Source: an uncultured Geobacteraceae bacterium | GTDB taxonomy: Bacteria; Desulfobacterota; Desulfuromonadia; Geobacterales; Pseudopelobacteraceae | Assembly: GCA_903875605.1 (NCBI GenBank) | Contig: CAIQWT010000107.1 | Coordinates: 1 to 44,326, forward strand | DNA length: 44,326 nucleotides | Direction of reading: 5' to 3' | Shown: positions 17,348 through 25,834 of the stretch, in pieces | Position numbering within the stretch: the stretch's first letter is position 1 | How the letters are laid out: each line of letters begins with the position of its first letter | Translations under genes and position numbers: made by a program | Notes under the pieces: model-generated | The model's database searches: none | What the model saw: only the letters and a program-made list of their open reading frames with translations | What the model was told of the DNA's origin: nothing

Positions 17348-19993
17348 ATGACTGAAACAACACACAGTGTCGTATATCGCAGAGAGTATGCTGCTCCTGA
17401 CTACAGCATCGAGAGTATTGATCTCCGTTTTGAACTTGGTGAGAATTCAACGGTTGTTACATCACAACTGGTAATCAAAAGACAATATGATGTTTCGCTC
17501 GGTTTGCGTCCTTTAGTATTGAACGGCAAAAGCCTTACACTACTAGATCTGCGACTTGACGATGCACCTTTAGATCAGGGTAGCTACAGAGTAACGCCTG
17601 ACCTGTTAACCATTCACGAAGTGCCTTCCCTGTTCACACTGGAGGTAGTAACTGGACTCCGTCCACAGGATAATACCTCGCTGGAGGGTCTCTATCGTTC
17701 AACCGGGATGTTCTGTACTCAGTGCGAAGCAGAGGGCTTTCGTGCCATAACATATTATCCTGACCGTCCTGATGTTCTGACACTCTTTACGGTCACGATC
17801 ATCGCGGATCGTCTGCGCTATCCCGTGTTGCTCTCCAACGGCAATCTGATGGCAAGTGGTGAACTGCCGGATGGCCGACACTTTGCAACCTGGCACGATC
17901 CTTTCAAAAAGCCGAGCTATCTGTTCGCCCTCGTAGCCGGAGATCTTGTCTGTATTGAAAATTCCTTTAAAACCTGTTCCGGGCGCAATGTGTCATTGCA
18001 AATCTACGTACATGAGCAGAACCGTCATAAATGCGACCATGCCATGCGTTCCCTGATAAAGGCGATGCGTTGGGATGAGGAGGTTTATGGCCGTGAGTAT
18101 GACCTTGACTGCTATATGATCGTGGCCGTTGATGATTTCAATATGGGAGCCATGGAGAACAAGGGGCTCAATGTCTTCAACTCATGCTACGTCCTCGCCA
18201 GTCCCGCCACTGCAACTGATGATGATTACCATGCGATAGAGGAGGTAATCGGGCATGAATACTTCCATAATTGGAGCGGCAATCGGGTAACGTGCCGCGA
18301 CTGGTTCCAGCTCTCCCTGAAAGAAGGGTTGACCGTTTTTCGTGATCAGGAATTTTCTGCCGATATGCAATCCCGCGGGGTGAAGCGTATTCAAGACGTT
18401 CGAACTCTGCGGACTTCCCAGTTTGCCGAGGATAGCGGCCCGATGGCTCACCCGGTTCGTCCGGATTCGTACATTGAGATCAATAACTTTTATACGTCAA
18501 CTATTTATAACAAAGGGGCTGAGCTCGTCCGTATGCAACACACCATGCTCGGTACCGAACAATTCCGTCGCGGGATGGATCTTTATTTTAATCGCTTTGA
18601 CGGGCAGGCGGTGACGGTTGATGATTTCGTGCAGTCGATGGCCGAGGCTGGAGCGATTGACCTTGAACAATTTGCTCTCTGGTATAGTCAGGCAGGGACG
18701 CCACTGTTGAGTATTTACGGTTCATATATCGCAGCTGATAAAACGTTCACTCTTACGGTCAGGCAGAGCTGTGCGGCGACACCCGGTCAGCCGGATAAGA
18801 GTCCGCTGCATATCCCTTTATCACTTGGTCTTCTCGGACTAAATGGAGTACAGCTGCCGCTGACAATGGCTGGCGAAGCCACGCGGGTCGATACCACACG
18901 AATTCTGCATCTACATGAAGCCGAGGAGAAATTCTGTTTTATCGCTCTGGAAGAAGAGCCTGTTCCGGCGCTGTTACGCAGTTTTTCAGCGCCGGTCAAA
19001 ATAGAATATTCCTACAGTTATGACCAACTTGCCCTGTTGATGGGGCACGAAGTAGATCCCTTCTGCCGCTGGGAAGCGGGACAGCGAATGGCTGTTCAGG
19101 TTATTCTCCTGTTGGCTGCCGACAGTCAAAATGGTTTAGAGATGATTCTGGACCCTGCTTTTGCTGCATCCTTCCGGGCAACGCTGACTGGTGGTAACCC
19201 CGATTGCGCTTTTCTTGCGGAAACGCTGACTTTACCTTCGGAAAAGTATATTGCGGAGCATTTAAAGGTTGTCGATCCGGGAGCGATCCGCAAAGCCAGA
19301 CAATTTGTTATCACCAGCCTTGCGGCACAGTTAAAAGAAGAATTCCATGCGGTATATTCAAACAACCGGAGTTATAAAGCCTATACCCCGGATGATAGTC
19401 GTTCAGGCGAGCGACGTCTCGCCAACCTTTGCCTGGCTTATCTGGTATCTAACGGCGGACAGGATGAAATTAAACTCTGTCTCGAGCAGTACCGGCAGGC
19501 GGATAACATGACCGATACAATCGGTGCATTGACGCCGCTTGCCTCCTGCGATTGTCCGGAGCGCCGGGAGGTACTTGTCGATTTTTACCAGCGCTGGCAG
19601 GGGGACCGTCTGGTGGTAGACAAATGGTTCACGCTTCAGGCGACATCCATACTCCCTGGAACATTGGATGAGCTCCGGGTGCTGCTTGACCATCCGGCCT
19701 TTGAGCTGACTAATCCCAACCGTTTCCGCTCTCTGGTAGGAGCTTTCAGTCAGGGTAATCAGGGGAACTTTCACCGTCCAGATGGTTCTGGATACCGTTT
19801 TTTGGCCGATCAGCTGTTGCGGTTGATTCCGGTCAATCCACAGGTGTCTGCTAGAATGCTGGCACCGTTGACCGGTTGGCGACGCTTTGAAAAATTACGG
19901 AGTATTCAGATGCAGCAGCAGTTACAGCGTATTAGTGCTGTTGCAGATCTGCCGCGCGACGTGTATGAGGTTGTGACTAAAAGCTTAGGTTAG
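17348..19993 (+). CDS. pepN: Aminopeptidase N (M1 zinc metallopeptidase)
   Basis: A cytosolic aminopeptidase removing N-terminal residues from peptides. The substrate-binding GAMEN motif is at residues 267-271. The zinc site HEYFH is at 303-307, with the third ligand Glu326 in LKEGLTVF, exactly 18 residues after the second His. The 881-aa length and the C-terminal helical domain match the E. coli PepN subfamily rather than shorter M1 enzymes. The ATG follows a GGAGTGGAAG ribosome site. A run of small genes follows in the same direction after 31 nt. Confidence 0.97.
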   Translation: MTETTHSVVYRREYAAPDYSIESIDLRFELGENSTVVTSQLVIKRQYDVSLGLRPLVLNGKSLTLLDLRLDDAPLDQGSYRVTPDLLTIHEVPSLFTLEVVTGLRPQDNTSLEGLYRSTGMFCTQCEAEGFRAITYYPDRPDVLTLFTVTIIADRLRYPVLLSNGNLMASGELPDGRHFATWHDPFKKPSYLFALVAGDLVCIENSFKTCSGRNVSLQIYVHEQNRHKCDHAMRSLIKAMRWDEEVYGREYDLDCYMIVAVDDFNMGAMENKGLNVFNSCYVLASPATATDDDYHAIEEVIGHEYFHNWSGNRVTCRDWFQLSLKEGLTVFRDQEFSADMQSRGVKRIQDVRTLRTSQFAEDSGPMAHPVRPDSYIEINNFYTSTIYNKGAELVRMQHTMLGTEQFRRGMDLYFNRFDGQAVTVDDFVQSMAEAGAIDLEQFALWYSQAGTPLLSIYGSYIAADKTFTLTVRQSCAATPGQPDKSPLHIPLSLGLLGLNGVQLPLTMAGEATRVDTTRILHLHEAEEKFCFIALEEEPVPALLRSFSAPVKIEYSYSYDQLALLMGHEVDPFCRWEAGQRMAVQVILLLAADSQNGLEMILDPAFAASFRATLTGGNPDCAFLAETLTLPSEKYIAEHLKVVDPGAIRKARQFVITSLAAQLKEEFHAVYSNNRSYKAYTPDDSRSGERRLANLCLAYLVSNGGQDEIKLCLEQYRQADNMTDTIGALTPLASCDCPERREVLVDFYQRWQGDRLVVDKWFTLQATSILPGTLDELRVLLDHPAFELTNPNRFRSLVGAFSQGNQGNFHRPDGSGYRFLADQLLRLIPVNPQVSARMLAPLTGWRRFEKLRSIQMQQQLQRISAVADLPRDVYEVVTKSLG

Positions 19994-20024
19994 TAAAAAA
20001 ACACATTTAAAGAAAGGTGCCACA

Positions 20025-20315
20025 ATGTCAAAGCTGACCATAGTAGCAAAGGTTGTTGCCAAAAAGGACTCCGTAGATAACGTCAAGAGAGAGCTGCTTA
20101 AACTCATCATGCCGACAAGAAATGAGCATGGCTGCATCGAATACAACCTACACCAGGACAACGAAGACCCCTCAATTTTTGTCTTTTACGAGACATGGGA
20201 GAATCCTGCATGTCTTGAAAAACACATGAACACGGATCATTTCAAAAGTTATGTTAACGCCGTAGGCAGCTTGATAGTAGATAAGGCTGTACACAAAATG
20301 ACCCGGATCGAATAA
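20025..20315 (+). CDS. Antibiotic biosynthesis monooxygenase (ABM/YgiN-like) domain protein
   Basis: A 96-aa single-domain ABM-fold protein. Family hallmarks are the N-terminal strand LTIVAKVVAK, MPTRNEHGCIEYNL where Glu and Cys/Tyr precede the core strand, then FVFYETWENPACLEKHMNTDHF. Family members include quinone or haem monooxygenases and many uncharacterised dimers; the substrate here cannot be predicted. AAAGG precedes the ATG. Likely co-transcribed with the next two genes (gaps of 12-13 nt). Confidence 0.88.
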   Translation: MSKLTIVAKVVAKKDSVDNVKRELLKLIMPTRNEHGCIEYNLHQDNEDPSIFVFYETWENPACLEKHMNTDHFKSYVNAVGSLIVDKAVHKMTRIE

Positions 20316-20327
20316 GGAATAACGACC

Positions 20328-20705
20328 ATGGCAAAAGGGTATCAGGGAAATAAAGAACGCCAGGAAGAGATCAGTTCCCTTGGAAAAGCCGTAAGTAAAC
20401 GTGCGGGATTCAAGTGCGAATGGTGCGAAAACAAGGATAATCTACTAATCTGGGATTATAAGCCTGACTCTACACCCGCCATGGAAACATTGGTTCTCCT
20501 GTGCCAACAATGCAGGAGTTGGGCAGATGGAAGAAAATTTTCCTCAAATGAGCTGCGGTCCATCCGCAACGCCCTTTGGAGTAATGTTCCGGCCGTCGCG
20601 GAAGGTGCGGCCAGGGTTTTGATTAACTGCAAAGAACCATGGGCAAGGGAAGCAATTGAAGAAAGCTTTATTGATGACAACATCAAAGCTGAAATACTGA
20701 AATAA
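20328..20705 (+). CDS. PhnA-like N-terminal zinc-ribbon protein
   Basis: A 125-aa protein with CEWC and, about 30 residues on, CQQC, forming a zinc ribbon. The downstream segment ALWSNVPAVAEGAARVL resembles the linker region of proteobacterial PhnA/YjdM-type proteins. The C-terminal PhnA domain seen in full-length relatives is absent, so this is a stand-alone N-terminal module. Despite the name, PhnA-type proteins have no proven phosphonate role. Start ATG follows AGGAATAACGACC. Identification is by pattern only. Confidence 0.65.
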   Translation: MAKGYQGNKERQEEISSLGKAVSKRAGFKCEWCENKDNLLIWDYKPDSTPAMETLVLLCQQCRSWADGRKFSSNELRSIRNALWSNVPAVAEGAARVLINCKEPWAREAIEESFIDDNIKAEILK

Positions 20706-20718
20706 GAAGGATAACCGG

Positions 20719-21156
20719 ATGCAGTATCAGATAGGAAAACCAGGCAGAATTGTTGTAGTACGTTTCAGTGACGGTGATGACGTACTTGGCGGACTTGCAG
20801 AGATATGCCGTACTGAAAATATCAGGGCAGCCTGTTTCAATGTCGTCGGCGGCATGAAGAGTGGCCGTTTTGTAGTCGGTCCGGAGACGGAAGAAATGCC
20901 GCCCATTCCAGTTTGGCGGGAACTTCAGGAGAGTCATGAAGCCGTCGGTTTCGGCACCATATTTTGGGATAGGGAACATCCGAAAGTGCACTTTCATGGA
21001 GCCTATGGAAAACGGGATTCTGTTAAGGCTGGATGTTTACGAGAGGGAAGTGAGGCTTTCCTGGTTCTTGAGGTGGTAATAACGGAGATTATGGATGTCA
21101 ATATTGTCAGAGAACTTGATCCGGCTTCGAATATGATTCTGATGAAAATGACATGA
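20719..21156 (+). CDS. PPC/DUF296 domain protein
   Basis: A 145-aa protein consisting of one PPC (plants and prokaryotes conserved, DUF296) domain. Seen are RFSDGDDVLGGLAEICRTENI near the start, FNVVGGMKSG, and the metal-binding-type PKVHFHGAYG with two His residues, as in bacterial PPC trimers. Bacterial members are often called DNA-binding by analogy with plant AT-hook proteins, but there is no AT-hook here; role unknown. GAAGGATAACCGG precedes the ATG. Confidence 0.87.
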   Translation: MQYQIGKPGRIVVVRFSDGDDVLGGLAEICRTENIRAACFNVVGGMKSGRFVVGPETEEMPPIPVWRELQESHEAVGFGTIFWDREHPKVHFHGAYGKRDSVKAGCLREGSEAFLVLEVVITEIMDVNIVRELDPASNMILMKMT

Positions 21157-21172
21157 AGTTAAAGGAGCGAGT

Positions 21173-21724
21173 TTGAAAAAATATTTTTCAGTTATGGGAA
21201 AGTTCCTGCTGCTCTTTCTTGTGCTTATGGTTCCAGCCAGTTGTGCTACGAAAGACTACCGCACAGCAAGCCGTGAATCGGCCGGTATAGCACCGAATCC
21301 TGCAACAAATCGGGAGGCGGTACTACAGGTCTACGGAGCTCCGGCCTGGGGTTGGCGTGGTTGGTTCGCAATACATACCTGGATTACGACAAAACCGGCC
21401 GATGCTGACTCATATACAGTCTACGAAGTCATTGGCTGGCGGCAACGAAGAGGATTGCCAGCCATGCGTATCGAAAAGGACCTTCCTGATCGGTACTGGT
21501 TTGGAGAACGTCCCAGGTTACTCAAAGATTTTAGAGGAGAGCCTGCCGCAAGACTGATTAAAGCGGTTGATCTGGCAGCTAGAAATTACCCCTGGCCTGA
21601 TACCTACAAGGTTTTTCCCGGGCCGAACAGTAATACGTTCACCGCCTGGATAGCGAGGCAGGTTCCTGAACTCGGACTGGATCTTCCTATTACAGCCATT
21701 GGAAGCGGGTATGCAGCCAGATGA
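21173..21724 (+). CDS. DUF3750-family lipoprotein
   Basis: A 183-aa predicted lipoprotein. The hydrophobic N-terminus (residues 8-21) ends in PASC, a lipobox-like site at about Cys24. The mature domain has WGWRGWFAIHTWI, YEVIGWR and YPWPDTYKVFPGPNSNTF with a conserved-looking W/Y-rich core that I associate with DUF3750. TTG at 21173 is the start: AAAGGAG lies 6 nt upstream, and the alternative ATG at 21194 would shorten the signal. Function unknown. Confidence 0.8.
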   Translation: MKKYFSVMGKFLLLFLVLMVPASCATKDYRTASRESAGIAPNPATNREAVLQVYGAPAWGWRGWFAIHTWITTKPADADSYTVYEVIGWRQRRGLPAMRIEKDLPDRYWFGERPRLLKDFRGEPAARLIKAVDLAARNYPWPDTYKVFPGPNSNTFTAWIARQVPELGLDLPITAIGSGYAAR

Positions 21725-21816
21725 TGGTTACGTGTTACTGGATCGGGTAGGATCAATTTTATCAACCCCAAAAATGATAATCGGGGGCACAGTTCTCACA
21801 AATTCAAGGAGGCATT

Positions 21817-22257
21817 ATGCAGTATGTTGAAATGTTGTACCGATTGGCTATTAGTCTTTGGGCTGGAGGTAATGCCATTTTCACGTTGATGTTAACTCCT
21901 ATCCTGTTTAGAACCGAGAGCCGGGATATTGCAGGGCGCATTGTCGGCAATCTGTTTCCTGGCTATTTTCGCTGGAGTCTGGGCTGCGGTCTTATCGCTC
22001 TGATCTGCCGTCTGGTCGGCCGAGGTTTCGAAATCAGGCTCCCGTTGATTGTACTGACAATAATGCTGGCAGTTACCTTGTTTCAGGCGTTTTATGTGGA
22101 ACCTCATGCGGCGGAGTTGAAACGGCAGATCGGTTCTTTTGAAACAACGACTAAAGAGCATCCACTGCGAAGGTCTTTTTCGAAACTTCATGGTGTCTCG
22201 GCGGTCTGTAATCTGGCGGTCCTCGGGGGCGGAGTGTTGCTTGTGCTGTTTCCGTGA
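21817..22257 (+). CDS. DUF4149-like four-helix membrane protein
   Basis: 146 aa with four membrane segments: around 8-30, 50-66, 75-92 and 123-144. The pattern LAISLWAGGNAIFTLMLTPILF near the N-terminus and EPHAAELKRQ in the loop before the last helix match the DUF4149/TMEM205-like family. Function unknown. AAGGAGG precedes the ATG. Its stop overlaps the GTG of the next ORF, suggesting coupling. Confidence 0.85.
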   Translation: MQYVEMLYRLAISLWAGGNAIFTLMLTPILFRTESRDIAGRIVGNLFPGYFRWSLGCGLIALICRLVGRGFEIRLPLIVLTIMLAVTLFQAFYVEPHAAELKRQIGSFETTTKEHPLRRSFSKLHGVSAVCNLAVLGGGVLLVLFP

Positions 22258-22484
22258 CTATGCAGACCGAAGAAATGCTTGATATTCCGCTTGAGCGGAT
22301 CAATTCGGATACTCTGCGAAAGATGATTGAGGAATTTGTTACACGGGAGTGGAGCGAGCCTGGTGAATCGGTCTATACACTGGACGAAAAGGTTGGCCAG
22401 GTTCTTCATCAACTGCAGAACAATCGTGCCAGGATTGTGTACGACCTTATATCAGAAACTTGGAATGTCGTCCCCTGCAGGTAA
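22254..22484 (+). CDS. YheU (UPF0270) family protein
   Basis: A 76-aa soluble protein matching the YheU pattern: IPLERINSDTLRKMIEEFVTRE, then YTLDEKVGQVLHQL, then a C-terminal TWNVVP. Family function is unknown. The start is ambiguous: GTG 22254 overlaps the upstream stop, ATG 22260 lies two codons in, and ATG 22275 would best match short family members; none has a clear ribosome site, so translation is probably coupled to the upstream gene. Confidence 0.83.
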   Translation: MTMQTEEMLDIPLERINSDTLRKMIEEFVTREWSEPGESVYTLDEKVGQVLHQLQNNRARIVYDLISETWNVVPCR

Positions 22485-22528
22485 TTTACCAATAACAAAG
22501 ACATGGACTGATTACAAGGAGCTTGGGC

Positions 22529-23533
22529 ATGGAACAGAGAAAGCTGGGAACAGGCGGTTTGACGGTGTCAGCACAAGGACTCGGCTGCATGGGGATGTCT
22601 GATTTCTACGGTCAGCGGGATGAAAAGGAATCTATCGCCACTATCCATCGCGCCTTTGATTTAGGGGTCAACTTTCTGGATACCTCAGATATGTATGGAC
22701 CTTTTACTAATGAAGAGCTTGTCGGAAAAGCAATTAAGGGAATCCGTAACCGTATAGTTGTGGCTACCAAGTTCGGCATTATGAGAAACAGCCCCTCGAA
22801 ACCAGGTGAATGGGCCCCCATAAACGGCATAAACGGCAGGCCGGAATACGTCCGTTCAGCCTGTGAAGCATCACTAAGGCGCCTCGGTGTAGACCACATT
22901 GACCTTTACTATCAGCACCGTGTGGATGTTGAGGTACCGATCGAAGAGACTGTAGGAGCAATGGCAGATCTGGTCAGCACCGGTAAAGTCCGTTACATCG
23001 GGCTCTCCGAAGCCGGTGTTCAGACAGTTCGTCGCGGCCATGCAATTCATCCGATCACAGCACTGCAAAGTGAGTATTCCCTCTGGACCCGTGACCCGGA
23101 AGAGGAGGTGCTGCCGACTTTAAGAGAGCTTGGCATAGGTTTTGTTGCCTACAGTCCACTTGGTCGAGGCTTTTTGACTGGACAAATAAAAAGCCAGGAC
23201 AATTTTGCTGCAGATGATTACCGTCGCAATACCCCTCGCTTTCAGGGCGACAATTTTGAGAAAAACCTGCAACTGGTGGAACTGATCACTGCAATAGCAG
23301 AGCGGAAAGGAATCAGCGCCGGACGTTTGGCTCTGGCCTGGGTTATGGCCCAGGGAGACGATATCGTACCAATACCCGGAACAAAGCATCGTAAATATCT
23401 GGAAGAGAATGTTGACAGCGCTTCTGTCGTCATCAGCGATGCTGATATGGCCGATATTGCCGCGGCATTGCCCGAAGGGGCGGTTTTCGGTGAGCGCTAT
23501 CCGACAGCAATGATGGCGTTCATTAATCGGTGA
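22529..23533 (+). CDS. Aldo/keto reductase
   Basis: An NADPH-dependent oxidoreductase of the AKR13-like group (334 aa). The catalytic tetrad is visible: Asp in LDTSDMYG, Tyr in DMYG, Lys in VATKFG and His in [15 protein letters not shown] and the C-terminal IPIPGT-type cofactor loop ([14 protein letters not shown]) are present. AAGGAG 7 nt before ATG 22529 favours this over the codon at 22523. The aldehyde substrate is unknown. Confidence 0.94.
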   Translation: MEQRKLGTGGLTVSAQGLGCMGMSDFYGQRDEKESIATIHRAFDLGVNFLDTSDMYGPFTNEELVGKAIKGIRNRIVVATKFGIMRNSPSKPGEWAPINGINGRPEYVRSACEASLRRLGVDHIDLYYQHRVDVEVPIEETVGAMADLVSTGKVRYIGLSEAGVQTVRRGHAIHPITALQSEYSLWTRDPEEEVLPTLRELGIGFVAYSPLGRGFLTGQIKSQDNFAADDYRRNTPRFQGDNFEKNLQLVELITAIAERKGISAGRLALAWVMAQGDDIVPIPGTKHRKYLEENVDSASVVISDADMADIAAALPEGAVFGERYPTAMMAFINR

Positions 23534-23543
23534 TTCTATATTG

Positions 23544-23789
23544 ATGACTTGGCACGTCTACATTATTATCTGTTCCGACCAATCTTTTTATACGGGGATT
23601 ACCACTGATATTGAAAGGCGTTTCCGTCAGCATACGGAGGGGAGGGGGGCTAAATATTTTCGTGGACGACAACCGCTGCAGGTGGTTTATCGCGAAGGCG
23701 ATCACAGCCGTTCATCAGCAAGCAAGAGAGAAACGGAGATTAAATCCATGAGCCGGGCAGAGAAGTCTGCTATGGTAGCCTGCCGATGA
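23544..23789 (+). CDS. GIY-YIG nuclease superfamily protein
   Basis: An 81-aa YhbQ/URI-type GIY-YIG domain: VYIIICSDQSFYTGIT carries the degenerate GIY...YTG motif, RRFRQH has the catalytic-position Arg, and KRETEIKSM has the metal-binding Glu. Stand-alone members of this size are common; a nuclease activity is likely but unproven. A TTG one codon before the ATG at 23544 was rejected. It starts 10 nt after the reductase and converges with the ccdA-like gene. Confidence 0.88.
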   Translation: MTWHVYIIICSDQSFYTGITTDIERRFRQHTEGRGAKYFRGRQPLQVVYREGDHSRSSASKRETEIKSMSRAEKSAMVACR

Positions 23790-23791
23790 AT

Positions 23792-24475
23792 TCAGGCCAT
23801 CCAGATCAAATATACACCGACACCTGCTACCATAACTCCGCTGATACGTTTAACCCAGATTGAAAAGCTGACCAACCCCCGCGCCTTTACAAAGCCCTCT
23901 ACAAAACCGGTGAAAGTGCCGGCAATCAGCATCAGGAGGCAGTGGCCGATGGCGTAGCAGAAGAGCAGGGCAATGCCGTAAAGTATCTGCCCCTTCCCCG
24001 CGACCAGTGTTAGTAGTACGACCAGGACCGGTGTTGCACATGGTGAGGATACTACACCAAAGAAAAGTCCCAGCAGAAATGCACCGAAAATACCGCCGCA
24101 CTTTGGCTTATAGTCCCTTTTAATAGGCAGTCGGATCTCATACAACCCCATTAATTGTCCACCCATAATCAGTGCTATGCACCCGGCAATAAAATACCAG
24201 GTCCCTCCAAGTAACCCGAACATGGTGCCAAGTAGTCCCGCCATCGCACCGAAGATCGTAAAAGTCAGAGACAGGCCGAGGGTAAAGGCGAGAGAATAGC
24301 GGAACGCTCTCCAACGTTCGCCATCACTGTAGCCACCAACGAAGCCGACTACCAAAGGAATGGTTGCCAGTACGCAGGGTGAGGCAGATGAAAGGATTCC
24401 GGCCAGCAAGACTGCGCCGAAAGCTGCCAGTGGGTAGAGAGTAATAATCTGCTCGATGTTGTCGAGGAATGTCAT
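23792..24475 (-). CDS. CcdA/DsbD-type transmembrane thiol electron transporter
   Basis: 227 aa with six predicted membrane helices. It carries the two conserved cysteines of the CcdA family, in SPCVLATIPLVVGF (first helix) and SSPCATPVLVVLL (fourth), which shuttle reducing equivalents from cytosolic thioredoxin to the periplasm. Its ATG overlaps the stop of the upstream thioredoxin gene (ATGA), so the pair is co-translated. In this setting it probably keeps the secreted thioredoxin/rhodanese proteins of the same operon reduced. Last gene of the ArsR-headed operon. Confidence 0.9.
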   Translation of the reverse strand: MTFLDNIEQIITLYPLAAFGAVLLAGILSSASPCVLATIPLVVGFVGGYSDGERWRAFRYSLAFTLGLSLTFTIFGAMAGLLGTMFGLLGGTWYFIAGCIALIMGGQLMGLYEIRLPIKRDYKPKCGGIFGAFLLGLFFGVVSSPCATPVLVVLLTLVAGKGQILYGIALLFCYAIGHCLLMLIAGTFTGFVEGFVKARGLVSFSIWVKRISGVMVAGVGVYLIWMA

Positions 24476-24855
24476 TTCAACCCTGCGCTCTTCAGTTCCT
24501 TAATGATCTCAACTTTTTCCATGAAGCCGATATGGCGCTTTACCTCCTTGCCCTGGGAATTGAAAAATATTTGGGTAGGAATCATCTTGACCCGGAAAGT
24601 TTCAGCGGCAGCCTTGTTTTCCCAAACATCAATAAACAGCACATTGGCTTTTCCCCTGTATTCGCTGGAAAGCCCCTCCAAGATCGGCGCCATCTTCTTA
24701 CAGGGAATACAGGTACGGGCGCCCAGGTCGATAACTGAAGGTTTGCCGGATGATAGGGTCTGCTTAACGACAGCATCTGTGGCTGAAGGTAGTTCGGCAC
24801 TGGCAAATGAAGACGTTAGCAGCAAAATCATACAGATAAAAATGTTCCTCATCAT
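24472..24855 (-). CDS. Secreted thioredoxin-fold protein
   Basis: 127 aa: an N-terminal signal sequence (IFICMILLLTSSFASA) then a thioredoxin domain with active site CIPC in ARTCIPCKKMAPIL and a cis-Pro loop at MIPTQIFF. It should face the periplasm, fed by the CcdA-like protein encoded next. Its first ATG overlaps the upstream stop (ATGA), with a second ATG adjacent at 24852. No WCxxC Trp is present (Thr instead), as in many secreted Trx-like proteins. Confidence 0.9.
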   Translation of the reverse strand: MMRNIFICMILLLTSSFASAELPSATDAVVKQTLSSGKPSVIDLGARTCIPCKKMAPILEGLSSEYRGKANVLFIDVWENKAAAETFRVKMIPTQIFFNSQGKEVKRHIGFMEKVEIIKELKSAGLK

Positions 24856-25574
24856 GGGAGTAGTCCTCTTATTTCGCCAGCTGATGCCGTTTTACCAGAG
24901 AAGACCACCTTGCCGTCAATTACCAGTGCGGGGGTACTCATAACTCCGTACTTCATAATGGAGGGGATGTCTTCTGTCTTGATAATCTCCGCATCAATCC
25001 CCTTTTCTTTCACTGCCGCCTGAACCGCTTCGTAAAGTGTTCTGCATTTGGCGCAGCCGGCTCCCAAAACTTCGATTTTCATGATGAGTTCTCCTGTCTG
25101 GTTCTGTTTTTTGCTGCGTTTATCAAGATCTTCCATAAAGTCTCTGGCTCGTTCCCCTCGGAGATATTCGCCTAGACCTAGTAGGCCATCGGTGAGGTAT
25201 TTTGCGTCATACCCCTTACTTCGCAGATAGGCCATGGCAATGGCAGAACGATCTTTGTGAGGGCAGGCGGCGACGATGATTTTATTCTTTGGCAGCTCCT
25301 TGAGACGTGTAGGGAGCTCGTTCAGCGGAATGACCATGGCAAAGCCGGTTCTCCATGCAGCAACCTCCTCCCGGAAGCGGACGTCGACCAGTATCGCCTT
25401 GCCGCTGGCAAGCAGTGGGATCAAACTCTTGCTGTCAATCTTCATGTCGTCACGGGTCTCATAGTCAAAGTGAGTGAGAAAACTTTCAAATTCAGTGTCA
25501 GCTGCACCGACAAGCGATGGTTGAAAATCCATAACCATAACGAACAGACAGATTAGTAAGGAAATGCGTTTCAT
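24852..25574 (-). CDS. Secreted rhodanese fused to a thioredoxin-like (redox-active disulfide) domain
   Basis: 240 aa in three parts. An N-terminal signal-type sequence (residues 3-24) precedes a rhodanese domain (about 45-145) with active-site Cys104 in AACPHKDRS. After a polar linker, a small thioredoxin-like domain of the MTH895/TM0996 type begins at Met165 with GAGCAKC (Cys174, Cys177) and STPALVIDG. That second domain is usually a separate cytosolic protein beside DUF318 permeases. GGAG lies 8 nt before the Met165 codon, so it may also be made alone. AGGAG precedes the main ATG. Confidence 0.88.
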   Translation of the reverse strand: MKRISLLICLFVMVMDFQPSLVGAADTEFESFLTHFDYETRDDMKIDSKSLIPLLASGKAILVDVRFREEVAAWRTGFAMVIPLNELPTRLKELPKNKIIVAACPHKDRSAIAMAYLRSKGYDAKYLTDGLLGLGEYLRGERARDFMEDLDKRSKKQNQTGELIMKIEVLGAGCAKCRTLYEAVQAAVKEKGIDAEIIKTEDIPSIMKYGVMSTPALVIDGKVVFSGKTASAGEIRGLLP

Positions 25575-25585
25575 GGTTTCTCCTG

Positions 25586-25834
25586 TTAGGCTGATACGTC
25601 TGCATCAAGCAGCAATAGGATCTCTTTTGAACAACATCTTTCCCGTGGTGAGAGCAACTTGCAGCGACCGACAGTACAGGCTTCCGTTGTCTGACGGATG
25701 CTGCCAATATTGTTGGCACCATTTTTTATCGCTTCCAAAATCATCTGCTTGCTTACTTTGCTGCACCAGCAAACTGGTTCATTCAAAGGGGCGTCAAGGA
25801 TATTTTCGGTATAAGGAGCAATCTGCCGGTTCAT
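25586..25834 (-). CDS. BFD-like [2Fe-2S] protein
   Basis: An 82-aa protein with CxC (VCWCSKV) and, about 30 residues later, CxxxxC (ACTVGRC), the ligand spacing of bacterioferritin-associated-ferredoxin-type [2Fe-2S] domains; further Cys residues follow in RERCC. Such domains accompany redox enzymes or copper/iron handling. A longer frame starts at 25888, but the ATG at 25834 overlaps the upstream stop (TAATG) and gives the usual domain length. The partner protein is unknown; context is metal/metalloid handling. Confidence 0.82.
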   Translation of the reverse strand: MNRQIAPYTENILDAPLNEPVCWCSKVSKQMILEAIKNGANNIGSIRQTTEACTVGRCKLLSPRERCCSKEILLLLDADVSA

